Part shown: in pieces, positions 1-5,551 of the stretch
How positions within the stretch are numbered: position 1 is the first letter of the stretch
Layout: each line of letters opens with the position of its first letter
NCBI GenBank assembly: GCA_029212275.1
Contig: JARGOI010000128.1
Span: 1-6,824 of the forward strand
Source of the DNA: Thalassolituus sp.
Lineage (GTDB): Bacteria; Pseudomonadota; Gammaproteobacteria; Pseudomonadales; Oceanobacteraceae
Length of the DNA stretch: 6,824 nucleotides
Reading direction: 5' to 3'
Made by a program: the position numbers and the translations under genes
The notes under the pieces: model-generated
What the model was told of the DNA's origin: nothing
Database searches by the model: none
What the model saw: the letters and a program-made list of their open reading frames with translations, nothing else

Positions 1-1
1 A

Positions 2-745
2 GGATATGCCGCTCTATTTTCGCCAGAGACGGGCATTATTGACAGCCATACCTTTATGCGGTGCCTTGCACAACAAAGTGAGCAGCAAGGCGCCTTAGTG
101 ATGAAACGTACGCAATTTATCCAAGCGACGCTCTCTACTCAGGGATCTAATCAGGTCTGGTCTGTCAGACTGAACACCGACTCTGGGCCATATGAGATAT
201 CGACACGCTTTGTAATTAACGCAGCGGGCCTATACAGCCATAAAGTAGCGATGGCTTGTGGTGCAAACGCGCACGAGATACCGCCAGTCTATTACTGTCG
301 AGGGCATTATTTTAATTACCAAGCCCGCTCTCCGTTTCAGCATCTCGTGTATCCCCTACCGGATGAACAGTTAGCAGGGTTGGGCATCCACGCGACACTC
401 GATTTGAATAATCAATGTCGATTTGGGCCAGATGCTGAGTATCTTTCTGCAAACATTATTGATTATAAGATGAATGATTCCCATCGCGATCAATTCATCG
501 ATGCGATAAGACGCTATTTTCCCGATCTTCGTCCCGAAAAGTTGGAGGTCGGCTATGCAGGTATTCGTCCTAAGCTCTCCGCACAAGGAGAGCCAGCAGA
601 AGATTTTCAAGTGATAGAACAAAGCGCGCCTTCTGGCCAGATTTGTGGATTGCATCTGTATGGTATTGAAAGCCCAGGCCTGACCAGTTCGTTAGCTTTG
701 GCAGAGTTAATTCAAGAAAGAGTTAGATTTTCAACTTTTTTGTAA
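2..745 (+). CDS. FAD-dependent oxidoreductase, LhgO/YgaF-like (5' end missing)
   Basis: This is the C-terminal 247 residues of a protein of the DAO superfamily (COG0579 type); the open frame runs through the left edge, so the true start lies outside the window and the ATG at 56 is internal. Seen: an ALFSPETGIIDSH segment at the fragment's start, a VINAAGLYSHKVA segment typical of the FAD-contacting strand, GHYF (the family's G-x-YF position), and the C-terminal GYAGIRPKL and YGIESPGLTSSLALAE blocks that close the FAD site. Relatives oxidise 2-hydroxy acids such as L-2-hydroxyglutarate to the 2-oxo acid, passing electrons to a quinone or oxygen. The family has about 370 to 420 residues, so roughly a third is missing, including the N-terminal GxGxxG dinucleotide fold. 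Substrate is inferred from family only; other 2-hydroxy-acid or amine substrates are possible. No clear intrinsic terminator follows the stop. Confidence 0.88.
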   Translation, partial: GYAALFSPETGIIDSHTFMRCLAQQSEQQGALVMKRTQFIQATLSTQGSNQVWSVRLNTDSGPYEISTRFVINAAGLYSHKVAMACGANAHEIPPVYYCRGHYFNYQARSPFQHLVYPLPDEQLAGLGIHATLDLNNQCRFGPDAEYLSANIIDYKMNDSHRDQFIDAIRRYFPDLRPEKLEVGYAGIRPKLSAQGEPAEDFQVIEQSAPSGQICGLHLYGIESPGLTSSLALAELIQERVRFSTFL

Positions 746-919
746 CAGAATTAACATAACGGTTACTTAACGACTACACTGTTACTGAGTGGTAACAAGG
801 TAGCTGGGTATGGCTTTACAATTACACACCATAAACCCCTAAGCGACTACCTGAGTTCGATTTAATACTGCTAATCTGAATGTATGTTCAGTTTATAGTC
901 ATCAGCAAAAGGCAACGTC

Positions 920-1165
920 ATGAGTCAACCATTACGCATTATCGCAGAGGCCGATCAGTCGGTAAGTACCATTCTTTCGGAACGAGTACTCATTCCGGTA
1001 AGTTGCGATCACTGCAAGCAAGATACGGACATCAGCTTGGAAACCTTAAAAACCAGCAGTGCTATTATGTGCGAACACTGTTATGCCGTTCGCCCATTTG
1101 GTCATACCGAACTACAAGTCATTCGCAGCCTGTTGAACCGATCGGGCTATCGCGTAAACGGATGA
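920..1165 (+). CDS. Small CxxC zinc-ribbon-like protein, unknown function
   Basis: An 81-residue soluble protein that I do not recognise. Two cysteine pairs, C29-DH-C32 and C51-EH-C54, are separated by 18 residues, the spacing of a single zinc ribbon or rubredoxin-like knuckle; the residues after the second pair (RPFGHTEL, then a helix-forming QVIRSLLNRSGY) could be a recognition or packing helix. The first 28 residues are polar with a short hydrophobic strand (RVLIPVS). No signal peptide or membrane segment is visible. The ATG at 920 is preceded by AAAAGG at 907-912, 7 bases away; an in-frame ATG at 884 is closed by a stop after four codons, so 920 is the first usable start. The overlapping frame from 880 lacks such support. 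It stands alone between a convergently unrelated oxidoreductase end and a hairpin at 1196-1224, so it is probably monocistronic. Metal binding is inferred from the cysteines only. Confidence 0.75.
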   Translation: MSQPLRIIAEADQSVSTILSERVLIPVSCDHCKQDTDISLETLKTSSAIMCEHCYAVRPFGHTELQVIRSLLNRSGYRVNG

Positions 1166-1195
1166 CATTATTGATTTCGGTCTAATTTTTAACTG

Positions 1196-1224
1196 AGCAG
1201 CCTATTTGTTGCAAATAGGTTGTT
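1196..1224 (+). terminator. Hairpin after the small CxxC gene, possible weak terminator
   Basis: CCTATTTG (1201-1208) and CAAATAGG (1212-1219) form a perfect 8-bp stem with a 3-base loop; five further pairs, two of them G-U, extend it to 1196-1224. It begins 30 bases after the stop codon at 1163-1165. The sequence after the stem (TAGCTATCTTGTT) is only moderately T-rich, so this could be a weak intrinsic terminator or an mRNA-stabilising 3' hairpin. Confidence 0.45.
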
Positions 1225-1455
1225 AGCTATCTTGTTAAAGTAGTATCCAGCCCTACTCCTACTGCACTCTCTTCATACCTTATCTGCACTTCCTTATTGC
1301 CTTATTTATACATCCCACCAAAAACACCTTATAACGACATCTGCAAGCATATTTAAAGCCCCCTCAGAGACTCTGTAAAACCACCGTTAGCCATACAGAA
1401 TACTCGATGGTAGAAATAGGTGATGCTGGATGACGGCTGAAAAATCCAAACCGAA
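1225..1455. other. Gene-free stretch with no assigned content
   Basis: No open frame with coding character, RNA gene or mobile-element end was found on either strand. The only local structure seen is a short perfect dyad, CAGAG-A-CTCTG, at 1365-1375. Together with the sigma-54 control region to its right this makes a 436-base gap between the stop at 1165 and the start at 1602. A small regulatory RNA or an upstream activator site cannot be excluded. Confidence 0.5.
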
Positions 1456-1498
1456 ATAACGGCAAACTGCCGCCTTTGATAACGGCAAAACCCTGCCG
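1456..1498 (+). promoter_or_regulatory. Tandem CGGCA/TGCCG dyads, candidate enhancer (upstream activating) sites
   Basis: An 11-bp direct repeat, ATAACGGCAAA, occurs at 1456-1466 and 1479-1489 (23-bp period). Each copy opens a dyad: CGGCA-AAC-TGCCG at 1460-1472 and CGGCA-AAACCC-TGCCG at 1483-1498. Relative to the start point predicted from the sigma-54 element at 1551-1566, they lie at about -121 to -79, the usual place for enhancer-binding-protein sites. They do not fit the NtrC pattern (GCAC-N-GGTGC), so the activator is not identified. The differing loop lengths (3 and 6) mean that the half-site repeat, not the exact dyad, may be what is bound. Confidence 0.6.
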
Positions 1499-1531
1499 AA
1501 AAAATCATTTAAAATTTAAAATATCATTAAA

Positions 1532-1544
1532 AATCAATAATTTA
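1532..1544 (+). promoter_or_regulatory. IHF-consensus match between enhancer and sigma-54 promoter
   Basis: The 13 bases fit the IHF consensus WATCAANNNNTTR at every defined position (AATCAA, four bases, TTA). The site lies at about -45 to -33, between the candidate enhancer repeats and the -24 element, where IHF bends DNA in many sigma-54 promoters. The surrounding 50 bases (1499-1550) are almost pure A/T, which makes a chance match more likely and is itself compatible with bending. Confidence 0.42.
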
Positions 1545-1550
1545 AAATCA

Positions 1551-1566
1551 TGGCACAAGCTATGCT
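1551..1566 (+). promoter_or_regulatory. Sigma-54 (RpoN) -24/-12 promoter
   Basis: TGGCAC at 1551-1556 and TGCT at 1563-1566 place the invariant GG (1552-1553) exactly 12 bases before the invariant GC (1564-1565). The match to TGGCAC-N5-TTGCW has a single deviation, A for the first T of TTGC. The predicted start point is near 1577, giving a leader of about 25 bases to the ATG at 1602. The upstream repeats and IHF-like site strengthen the call. Confidence 0.72.
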
Positions 1567-1601
1567 AATGCTATTTATCGATCACAAAAAAGCATATTGG
1601 T

Positions 1602-2153
1602 ATGTTATTAAACGCACTCAGTAATTACTTACAAAATCAGCCACTTGCTAAAGACGTCTCTTCCGATGAGATACAGAGCAAGGCAAGTCAGCGCATAAGC
1701 TCAACCGAGATAACTCTCGACAAAGATCTAGGCCAACCATACGCAGCGTCTGGAAGGGATATTTTAATTGATGCCGTTGCTAGCGAATTCGATGTCAGCG
1801 CCTTGCCCGCATCGCAACTTTCGTCATTACAAAATCGATTGCAACAATACGGATTGCTAGCCTTGGAAAATGTTGAGGCGATGTCAGTATTGCATCAAGC
1901 GCACGCAACAAACCGCCCTACCCTTAACGCTGCAGATCCTCAAAATAGTACAGCAGATGCGGCATCGGGTTTTCAGTCTGAGATGGCATCAATAGACGCC
2001 TTAGCGGTCATCGCCGAAGCCCATCAGAGCGCACAGAACGGCGCCGCCCCTTATAAACAACGTCAGCAATTAGGTCACTTAAATACTTTATTTCAAAACT
2101 TAGCCTCTTCGTACCAGCATCTCAGCACGATGAAACAAAATATCCTCAACTAA
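1602..2153 (+). CDS. Unrecognised 183-residue protein under a sigma-54-type promoter
   Basis: I do not recognise this protein. It is soluble-looking, with no signal peptide, membrane segment or cysteine, and is rich in Ala, Gln, Ser and Leu. Two probably helical parts can be seen: residues about 50-105 (around DILIDAVASEFDVSAL, then SLQNRLQQYGLLALENVEAM) and about 122-183 (from GFQSEMASIDALAVIAEAHQ to the end), separated by a polar Ala/Asn/Thr/Asp linker near 105-121. The first 45 residues are polar and may be flexible. The ATG at 1602 has no good Shine-Dalgarno, but the frame is closed by a stop at 1566-1568 and no other ATG lies between, so the start is fairly secure. The gene stands alone and faces a flavodoxin gene tail to tail. 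Because of its promoter it may belong to an enhancer-dependent regulon such as flagella, pili or nitrogen control; this is inference from the promoter, not from the protein. Confidence 0.75.
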   Translation: MLLNALSNYLQNQPLAKDVSSDEIQSKASQRISSTEITLDKDLGQPYAASGRDILIDAVASEFDVSALPASQLSSLQNRLQQYGLLALENVEAMSVLHQAHATNRPTLNAADPQNSTADAASGFQSEMASIDALAVIAEAHQSAQNGAAPYKQRQQLGHLNTLFQNLASSYQHLSTMKQNILN

Positions 2154-2235
2154 TACACTGCATAAACTAATACAGGACTCATATACGAGCAGCTGAACTC
2201 GTTCATTACGTGAAACGACAAATTCCAAACGATAT

Positions 2236-2691
2236 TCAGGAAAGTGCCTTTGGCATCCACTCTCGTAACCAAAAAATCGCATCTACGTCAGGCGTTTGTG
2301 TTTCTGTTGCATCGATAGTGACGCGGGGAACGGGCGCAACGCCTTGCAATTCATACAACTTTTCTTCCATTAAAGCACCGGCATTGCAAAAGGTTTGATC
2401 GTACGAACTGTCTCCTAAACTAATTACGCCAAAGGGTCGCCCATTTTGCAGCGGAAACAGATCTTCCAGTTGAGCGTAAAACGGAATTAAGTTACTTGGG
2501 ATATCCCCCTGCCCAGTGGTCGAAGTTACTACCAAAATCGCATCAAATTGGTCAGATTGCATTTTTTCAACCGAAGCTGAGCTATCCAACACGGCACTGT
2601 GGCCTGATTCTGCCAGCACTGTAGCTAAGGCCTCAGCGACCGCTGTTGCGGTGCCTGACACAGTACCAATCGGAATATAAACGTTTGCCAT
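2236..2691 (-). CDS. yqcA: Flavodoxin, YqcA/MioC type
   Basis: A complete short-chain flavodoxin of 151 residues, an FMN-binding cytosolic electron carrier. Seen: the phosphate-binding loop G9-TVSGTAT16, the 50s loop VVTSTTGQGDIPSNLIPF (residues 54-71, with T58-T59-G60), and the 90s loop SLGDSSYDQTFCNAG (91-105) that packs on the isoalloxazine ring. The VTSTTGQGD and LGDSSY...FCN blocks and the total length fit Escherichia coli YqcA better than the long-chain FldA. YqcA and MioC relatives are small flavodoxins whose partners are poorly defined, so the redox partner is unknown here. The start is fixed by AGGAGG five bases before the ATG, and a TATAAT with upstream TG lies just beyond, so it has its own promoter. 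It converges on the 183-residue gene and diverges from the AraC-type regulator, which makes that regulator a possible but unproven controller. MioC is the alternative name. Confidence 0.9.
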   Translation of the reverse strand: MANVYIPIGTVSGTATAVAEALATVLAESGHSAVLDSSASVEKMQSDQFDAILVVTSTTGQGDIPSNLIPFYAQLEDLFPLQNGRPFGVISLGDSSYDQTFCNAGALMEEKLYELQGVAPVPRVTIDATETQTPDVDAIFWLREWMPKALS

Positions 2692-2696
2692 GGTTT

Positions 2697-2702
2697 CCTC
2701 CT
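2697..2702 (-). promoter_or_regulatory. Strong Shine-Dalgarno of the flavodoxin gene
   Basis: On the minus strand AGGAGG is followed by five bases and the ATG at 2691. It is the best ribosome binding site in the window and decides the start of this gene. Confidence 0.85.
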
Positions 2703-2711
2703 AAAAGCGCA

Positions 2712-2720
2712 ATTATAGCA
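2712..2720 (-). promoter_or_regulatory. Extended -10 promoter of the flavodoxin gene
   Basis: On the minus strand TGC-TATAAT is a perfect extended -10 element (TGnTATAAT). No convincing -35 hexamer was found at 16 to 18 bp upstream, which is common for extended -10 promoters. The predicted start near 2705 leaves a leader of only about 14 bases, just enough to hold the AGGAGG. Confidence 0.6.
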
Positions 2721-2995
2721 GTCAGCGGATACTCAAAAGCAACGACTTCGGCTGCCGTGTCAAATATTGCAATTCGCCCACTTCTAGAGATTAGATAAAC
2801 TAAGTTCATGTTAGAGTGAAGGTATTCAATCAACATATAGTAAGTGTTCACTTACCACGACACTCACCATATTGTCTTCTTGCACAATTAAAACGCACGA
2901 TACACTGGCGTGATTTAACCCTTTTGAGGTAAGGTAGATTATCGAGTAAAGAAAAAACAATAAAACCAGTTCAATTAATCAGCGATGGTAGTCAG
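2721..2995. other. Divergent intergenic region, flavodoxin / AraC-type regulator
   Basis: The gap between the two divergent start codons is 304 bases; the part next to the flavodoxin gene holds its promoter. The rest holds the palindrome at 2840-2855 and, overlapping its right arm, a near-direct repeat CACTTACCA (2849-2857) and CACTCACCA (2861-2869) with 12-bp period. No convincing sigma-70 promoter for the regulator gene was found: TTGCAC at 2880-2885 with TACACT at 2901-2906 has only a 15-bp spacer. A four-codon frame (ATG at 2985 to TGA at 2997-2999) overlaps the regulator's ATG but is probably chance. Confidence 0.5.
2840..2855. promoter_or_regulatory. 16-bp palindrome, possible operator
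   Basis: GTAAGTG and CACTTAC flank a TT spacer, forming a perfect dyad of two 7-bp arms. The size and compact spacing suit a dimeric repressor of TetR or similar type. A TATAGT hexamer (2836-2841) overlaps its left end. A dyad this size has a fair chance of arising at random in a window of this length, so position in a divergent promoter region is the main support. Confidence 0.4.
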
Positions 2996-4033
2996 ATGAT
3001 AAGAGGCACTTGGAGTCTTAATGATCCTTTAGTACCTGTGAATATTCCTGCGACAATTCTCAAAGTAGGGAAAGAAGCAGGCATTAGTGAAGCAGATCTC
3101 CTAAAAGATACTAATATTTCGGTTGAATCCTTTTCTGATCCTTCTGCACGTTTAACTTATCAACAGTTACTCTTTCTAGCAAAAAACCTAATAGAGCATT
3201 ATCCCGACGAGAGTTCGGGGTTAGACCTAGGCGCTGCCATCAATATTAATCAATTTGGCATGTTAGGATATGCCATATTGAGCTGCGCAGATTTACGCAG
3301 TGCGTTGAACTTAGGAATGCGTTACCACACCTTGGTTGATCCCGCCTTTACATTTGATATTGTTGAGATCGAACCTGGCATCAAAGCCATTCGTTTGACC
3401 AGTCACATCCCCTTTGAGCCCATCTATCGCTTATTTTGTGATGTCTTTGTGTCTGCATTTATAACCCTGGCACATTTTTTAACTGGCCAAGTGGATTCTC
3501 AACCCATTGCGGTGCATTTGAACCACCCAGAACCAAATTACATTCAAAACTACAAAAGTCTATTTAAATGTCCGGTATTATTTGATCAACCCCGTACCGA
3601 ATTTATTGTACACGACGACATGCTCGATTTGCCTTTGGTTATGGCGGACATCGCGACCGCTGCCATGGCAGAAAATCAATGCGAAGAAATCCTCGCGCGC
3701 ATGGGACCTAAAGAAGGCATCATTGCCAAAGTACGCCGTATTTTATTATTGAACCCAGGCTACTTCCCTCCTGTTGAGGAAGTTGCTAGCCAACTGGCAA
3801 CATCCACACGTACTTTATCGCGCAGCTTACAAGACGTCGGTACGTCTTATCAGCGGATATTGGATGAAGTGCGCAAGGAGATGTCGATCGAGTACCTGCG
3901 TAATTCAAACCTTCCCATCGAAGAAATTGCTGCATTGGTCGGTTACAGTGATCCTTCTAACTTTCGCAAAGCGTTTAGACGCTGGACCAATAACGCACCG
4001 TCTTACTATCGTGAAGATTCCGCCGCTCATTAA
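2996..4033 (+). CDS. AraC-family transcriptional regulator (Arabinose_bd N-terminus)
   Basis: A full-length 345-residue regulator. Residues about 15-205 form the Arabinose_bd-type N-terminal domain seen in OruR/ArgR/MmsR-like regulators, with the recognisable GLDLGAAININQFGMLGYAI block (75-94) and a following ACADLRSAL-like stretch (LSCADLRSALNLGMRY, 95-110). The C-terminal 100 residues hold the AraC DNA-binding domain with two helix-turn-helix units: PPVEEVASQLATSTRTLSRS (258-277) and LPIEEIAALVGYSDPSNFRK (306-325), the latter followed by the FRRW...PSYYR signature that ends this family. Relatives sense small metabolites (amino acids, carbonyl or aromatic compounds, fatty acids) and activate nearby catabolic genes. 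No obvious target operon adjoins it; candidates are the divergent flavodoxin gene and itself. No good Shine-Dalgarno precedes the ATG at 2996, but the N-terminal domain begins normally from there. The effector is unknown. Confidence 0.92.
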   Translation: MIRGTWSLNDPLVPVNIPATILKVGKEAGISEADLLKDTNISVESFSDPSARLTYQQLLFLAKNLIEHYPDESSGLDLGAAININQFGMLGYAILSCADLRSALNLGMRYHTLVDPAFTFDIVEIEPGIKAIRLTSHIPFEPIYRLFCDVFVSAFITLAHFLTGQVDSQPIAVHLNHPEPNYIQNYKSLFKCPVLFDQPRTEFIVHDDMLDLPLVMADIATAAMAENQCEEILARMGPKEGIIAKVRRILLLNPGYFPPVEEVASQLATSTRTLSRSLQDVGTSYQRILDEVRKEMSIEYLRNSNLPIEEIAALVGYSDPSNFRKAFRRWTNNAPSYYREDSAAH

Positions 4034-4057
4034 CCTTTAGCGGCGAGAATGACTTTT
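4021..4057 (+). terminator. Intrinsic terminator of the AraC-type gene
   Basis: CGCCGCT (4021-4027) pairs with AGCGGCG (4039-4045) in a GC-rich 7-bp stem whose 11-base loop contains the TAA stop codon at 4031-4033. A CTTTTT tract follows at 4052-4057. The T-tract starts six bases after the stem rather than directly, and the stem overlaps the last codons, so efficiency is uncertain. Confidence 0.5.
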
Positions 4058-4061
4058 TGAA

Positions 4062-4094
4062 TATTTAACAGTTCGATAAGAGTCTTGTTAAATA
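4062..4094. repeat. 9-bp inverted repeat in the intergenic region
   Basis: TATTTAACA (4062-4070) and TGTTAAATA (4086-4094) are perfect inverted repeats around a 15-base centre. The AT-rich stem and lack of a following T-run speak against a terminator; a regulator site or a weak RNA hairpin are the alternatives. It lies about 115 bases upstream of the Pho box. Confidence 0.45.
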
Positions 4095-4209
4095 GTTATC
4101 TGACGAGGACTTTCAGTATTTATCATTTAAAGACGCCTCAGAATGTATTTCTTTTCAACGCTCAAAAATCCTCATCATTTGCTAAAGACTAATTGATTAG
4201 ATTTTTGCA

Positions 4210-4231
4210 TTGTCATATCACTGTCATATCT
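4210..4231 (+). promoter_or_regulatory. PhoB box upstream of the glycosyltransferase/PAP2 operon
   Basis: Two 11-bp units, TTGTCAT-ATCA and CTGTCAT-ATCT, stand head to tail. This is the arrangement of the PhoB box: two 7-bp CTGTCAT-like repeats, each followed by 4 A/T-rich bases. The second heptamer is identical to the E. coli consensus heptamer and the first differs by one base; TGTCATATC is repeated exactly at 4211-4219 and 4222-4230. Ten bases after the second heptamer, the distance seen in E. coli phoA, lies CATGCT (4238-4243), a weak -10. No competing -35 hexamer was seen, as expected when PhoB substitutes for it. The box ends 42 bases before the ATG at 4274. Confidence 0.72.
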
Positions 4232-4273
4232 ATTGCGCATGCTATTGAATAATCATTCATAGTGTGTGATCTC

Positions 4274-5548
4274 ATGACAGAACATCTTAAGCGCGTCGCT
4301 ATCATCACCGAGACCTATGCCCCCGAAATTAACGGCGTAGCTCACACTCTACTGCAGCTCGTAAATGGACTAAAAAATTGCGGTATTGAGGTGTTGATTA
4401 TTCGTCCTCACCAGCAAGGTACTGATCAAGATAAACAACACATTGATGAGCACACGATCACTGTTCCAGGGTTGCCATTACCAGGATATAAAGAGTTAAG
4501 TTTCGGTTTGCCAATGCGTTCACGCATATCATCAGCGTTAACGGAATTTGCCCCACAAGCCATTTATGTTGCCACCGAAGGCCCGCTTGGTTTGGCAGCT
4601 TGTTCTGCGGCGCGTCGACTAAACGTCCCTGTGGTCAGTGGTTTTCATACGAATTTTCATCAATATGGTAAGCATTACCATTTAGGCTTGTTAGAAAATT
4701 TAGGCTACCGCTATTTACGTTGGTTTCATAATCGAACCGCAGCGACCTTAGTACCGACCATTAATCAGGCGAATGAATTAACACAACATCTATTCGAACG
4801 TGTTCATGTGATGGCACGAGGAGTAGACAGTGAATTATTTTCTCCAGCCCGACGCAAAGAAGAATTACGTCGTCAATGGGGGGTAACTGATCAAGACTTG
4901 GTATTAATCTACGTTGGTAGAATTGCCGCAGAAAAGAATCTGCAACTGGCACTAAAAACCTATCAGTCGCTGCGCCAACAAGACCCGCGTATTAAATTGG
5001 TATTAGTCGGTGATGGTCCAGCCAGAGAAGGAATACAAGCTGCACATCCTGAGGTTATTTGGGCTGGTATGCAGCGCGGAATAGCACTGGCGGAACATTA
5101 CGCCAGTGGTGACATATTCTTGTTCCCGAGTCTGACGGATACGTTTGGCAATGTCGTAACAGAAGCACTGGCCAGCGGTTTGGCCTTAGTGAGCTTTGAT
5201 TATGCCGCCGCGCAAGAACACACAAAACATGAAGTCAGCGCAATGCTCAGTGAGTTTGGAGATGAGAACGCCTACATTCGCTCCGCTTTAGCGTTATTAG
5301 ACCGACCTAATTTACTGCGTCATATCCGCCAAGCGGGCCGTCAAATTGCACTAACGATCTCTTGGGCGCGCATTATCGAAGAATTTATTCAACATTTGAC
5401 CGATGCACAAACGATTGATTATTCAAAATCAATCAACTCAAACACTACTCATTCAAAAGCCATTCACAAAAAATTAAAAAACAGCCAGCCTAATTCAAAT
5501 AATCCAACCACACAAAAGCAAAAAAAGTTTGCTCAGAGGGGGATCTAA
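4274..5548 (+). CDS. GT4-family glycosyltransferase, probable glycolipid synthase
   Basis: A 424-residue GT-B fold enzyme of family GT4, close to the group annotated as alpha-mannosyltransferase/MgtA-like or Agt-like glycolipid synthases. Seen: the N-terminal acceptor-domain start ITETYAPEINGVAHTL (11-26), VPGLPLPGY (64-72), SGFHTNFHQY (122-131), RGVD (182-185), then the nucleotide-sugar domain with YVGRIAAEKNL (213-223), LVGDGP (244-249) and the EX7E region, here D289-TFGNVVT-E297 with Asp for the first Glu. It would transfer a sugar from a nucleotide sugar to a lipid at the inner membrane face. The ATG at 4274 is chosen; a GTG at 4262 in the same frame would add four residues, and neither has a good Shine-Dalgarno. 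The last 45 residues (about 380-424) form a Lys/Asn/Ser/Thr/Gln-rich, basic, probably disordered tail. The PhoB box and the downstream PAP2 gene point to phosphate-starvation lipid remodelling; sugar donor and acceptor are inferred, and polysaccharide synthesis is the alternative. Confidence 0.88.
   Translation: MTEHLKRVAIITETYAPEINGVAHTLLQLVNGLKNCGIEVLIIRPHQQGTDQDKQHIDEHTITVPGLPLPGYKELSFGLPMRSRISSALTEFAPQAIYVATEGPLGLAACSAARRLNVPVVSGFHTNFHQYGKHYHLGLLENLGYRYLRWFHNRTAATLVPTINQANELTQHLFERVHVMARGVDSELFSPARRKEELRRQWGVTDQDLVLIYVGRIAAEKNLQLALKTYQSLRQQDPRIKLVLVGDGPAREGIQAAHPEVIWAGMQRGIALAEHYASGDIFLFPSLTDTFGNVVTEALASGLALVSFDYAAAQEHTKHEVSAMLSEFGDENAYIRSALALLDRPNLLRHIRQAGRQIALTISWARIIEEFIQHLTDAQTIDYSKSINSNTTHSKAIHKKLKNSQPNSNNPTTQKQKKFAQRGI
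5413..5434. repeat. 8-bp inverted repeat inside the glycosyltransferase tail
   Basis: GATTGATT (5413-5420) and AATCAATC (5427-5434) are perfect inverted repeats around ATTCAA. It lies where the conserved domain gives way to the A-rich tail coding region. It could be a hairpin in the mRNA, or a by-product of low-complexity sequence. Confidence 0.4.
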
Positions 5549-5551
5549 ATT

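Noticed and set aside
371..655. An antisense open frame within the oxidoreductase gene.
   Set aside because: It is fully covered by a strongly conserved coding frame on the other strand.
792..804. GTAACAAGGTAGC is identical to a highly conserved stretch near the 3' end of 16S rRNA.
   Set aside because: The identity stops at 13 bases; the flanks do not match and the anti-Shine-Dalgarno end (CACCTCC) is absent, so it is a chance match and not an rRNA fragment.
746..919. Possible riboswitch or tRNA upstream of the small CxxC gene.
   Set aside because: No cloverleaf or known riboswitch core (for example a GEMM-type fold) could be recognised.
880..1185. A 101-codon open frame overlapping the small CxxC gene.
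   Set aside because: The product is Arg/Ser/His-rich without recognisable features and overlaps the frame at 920-1165, which has paired cysteines and a better ribosome site.
2185..2202. ACGAG...CTCGT hairpin between the convergent 183-residue and flavodoxin genes, considered as a bidirectional terminator.
   Set aside because: Only five base pairs with an 8-base loop, and no T-run on either strand.
2633..2851. A 72-codon minus-strand frame overlapping the flavodoxin start and promoter.
   Set aside because: It runs through the AGGAGG and TATAAT of the flavodoxin gene in another frame and shows no family features.
4189..4200. CTAAT-TG-ATTAG dyad followed by ATTTTT just before the Pho box, considered as a terminator.
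   Set aside because: The 5-bp AT-rich stem is too weak, and the upstream gene already has a GC-rich hairpin at its end.
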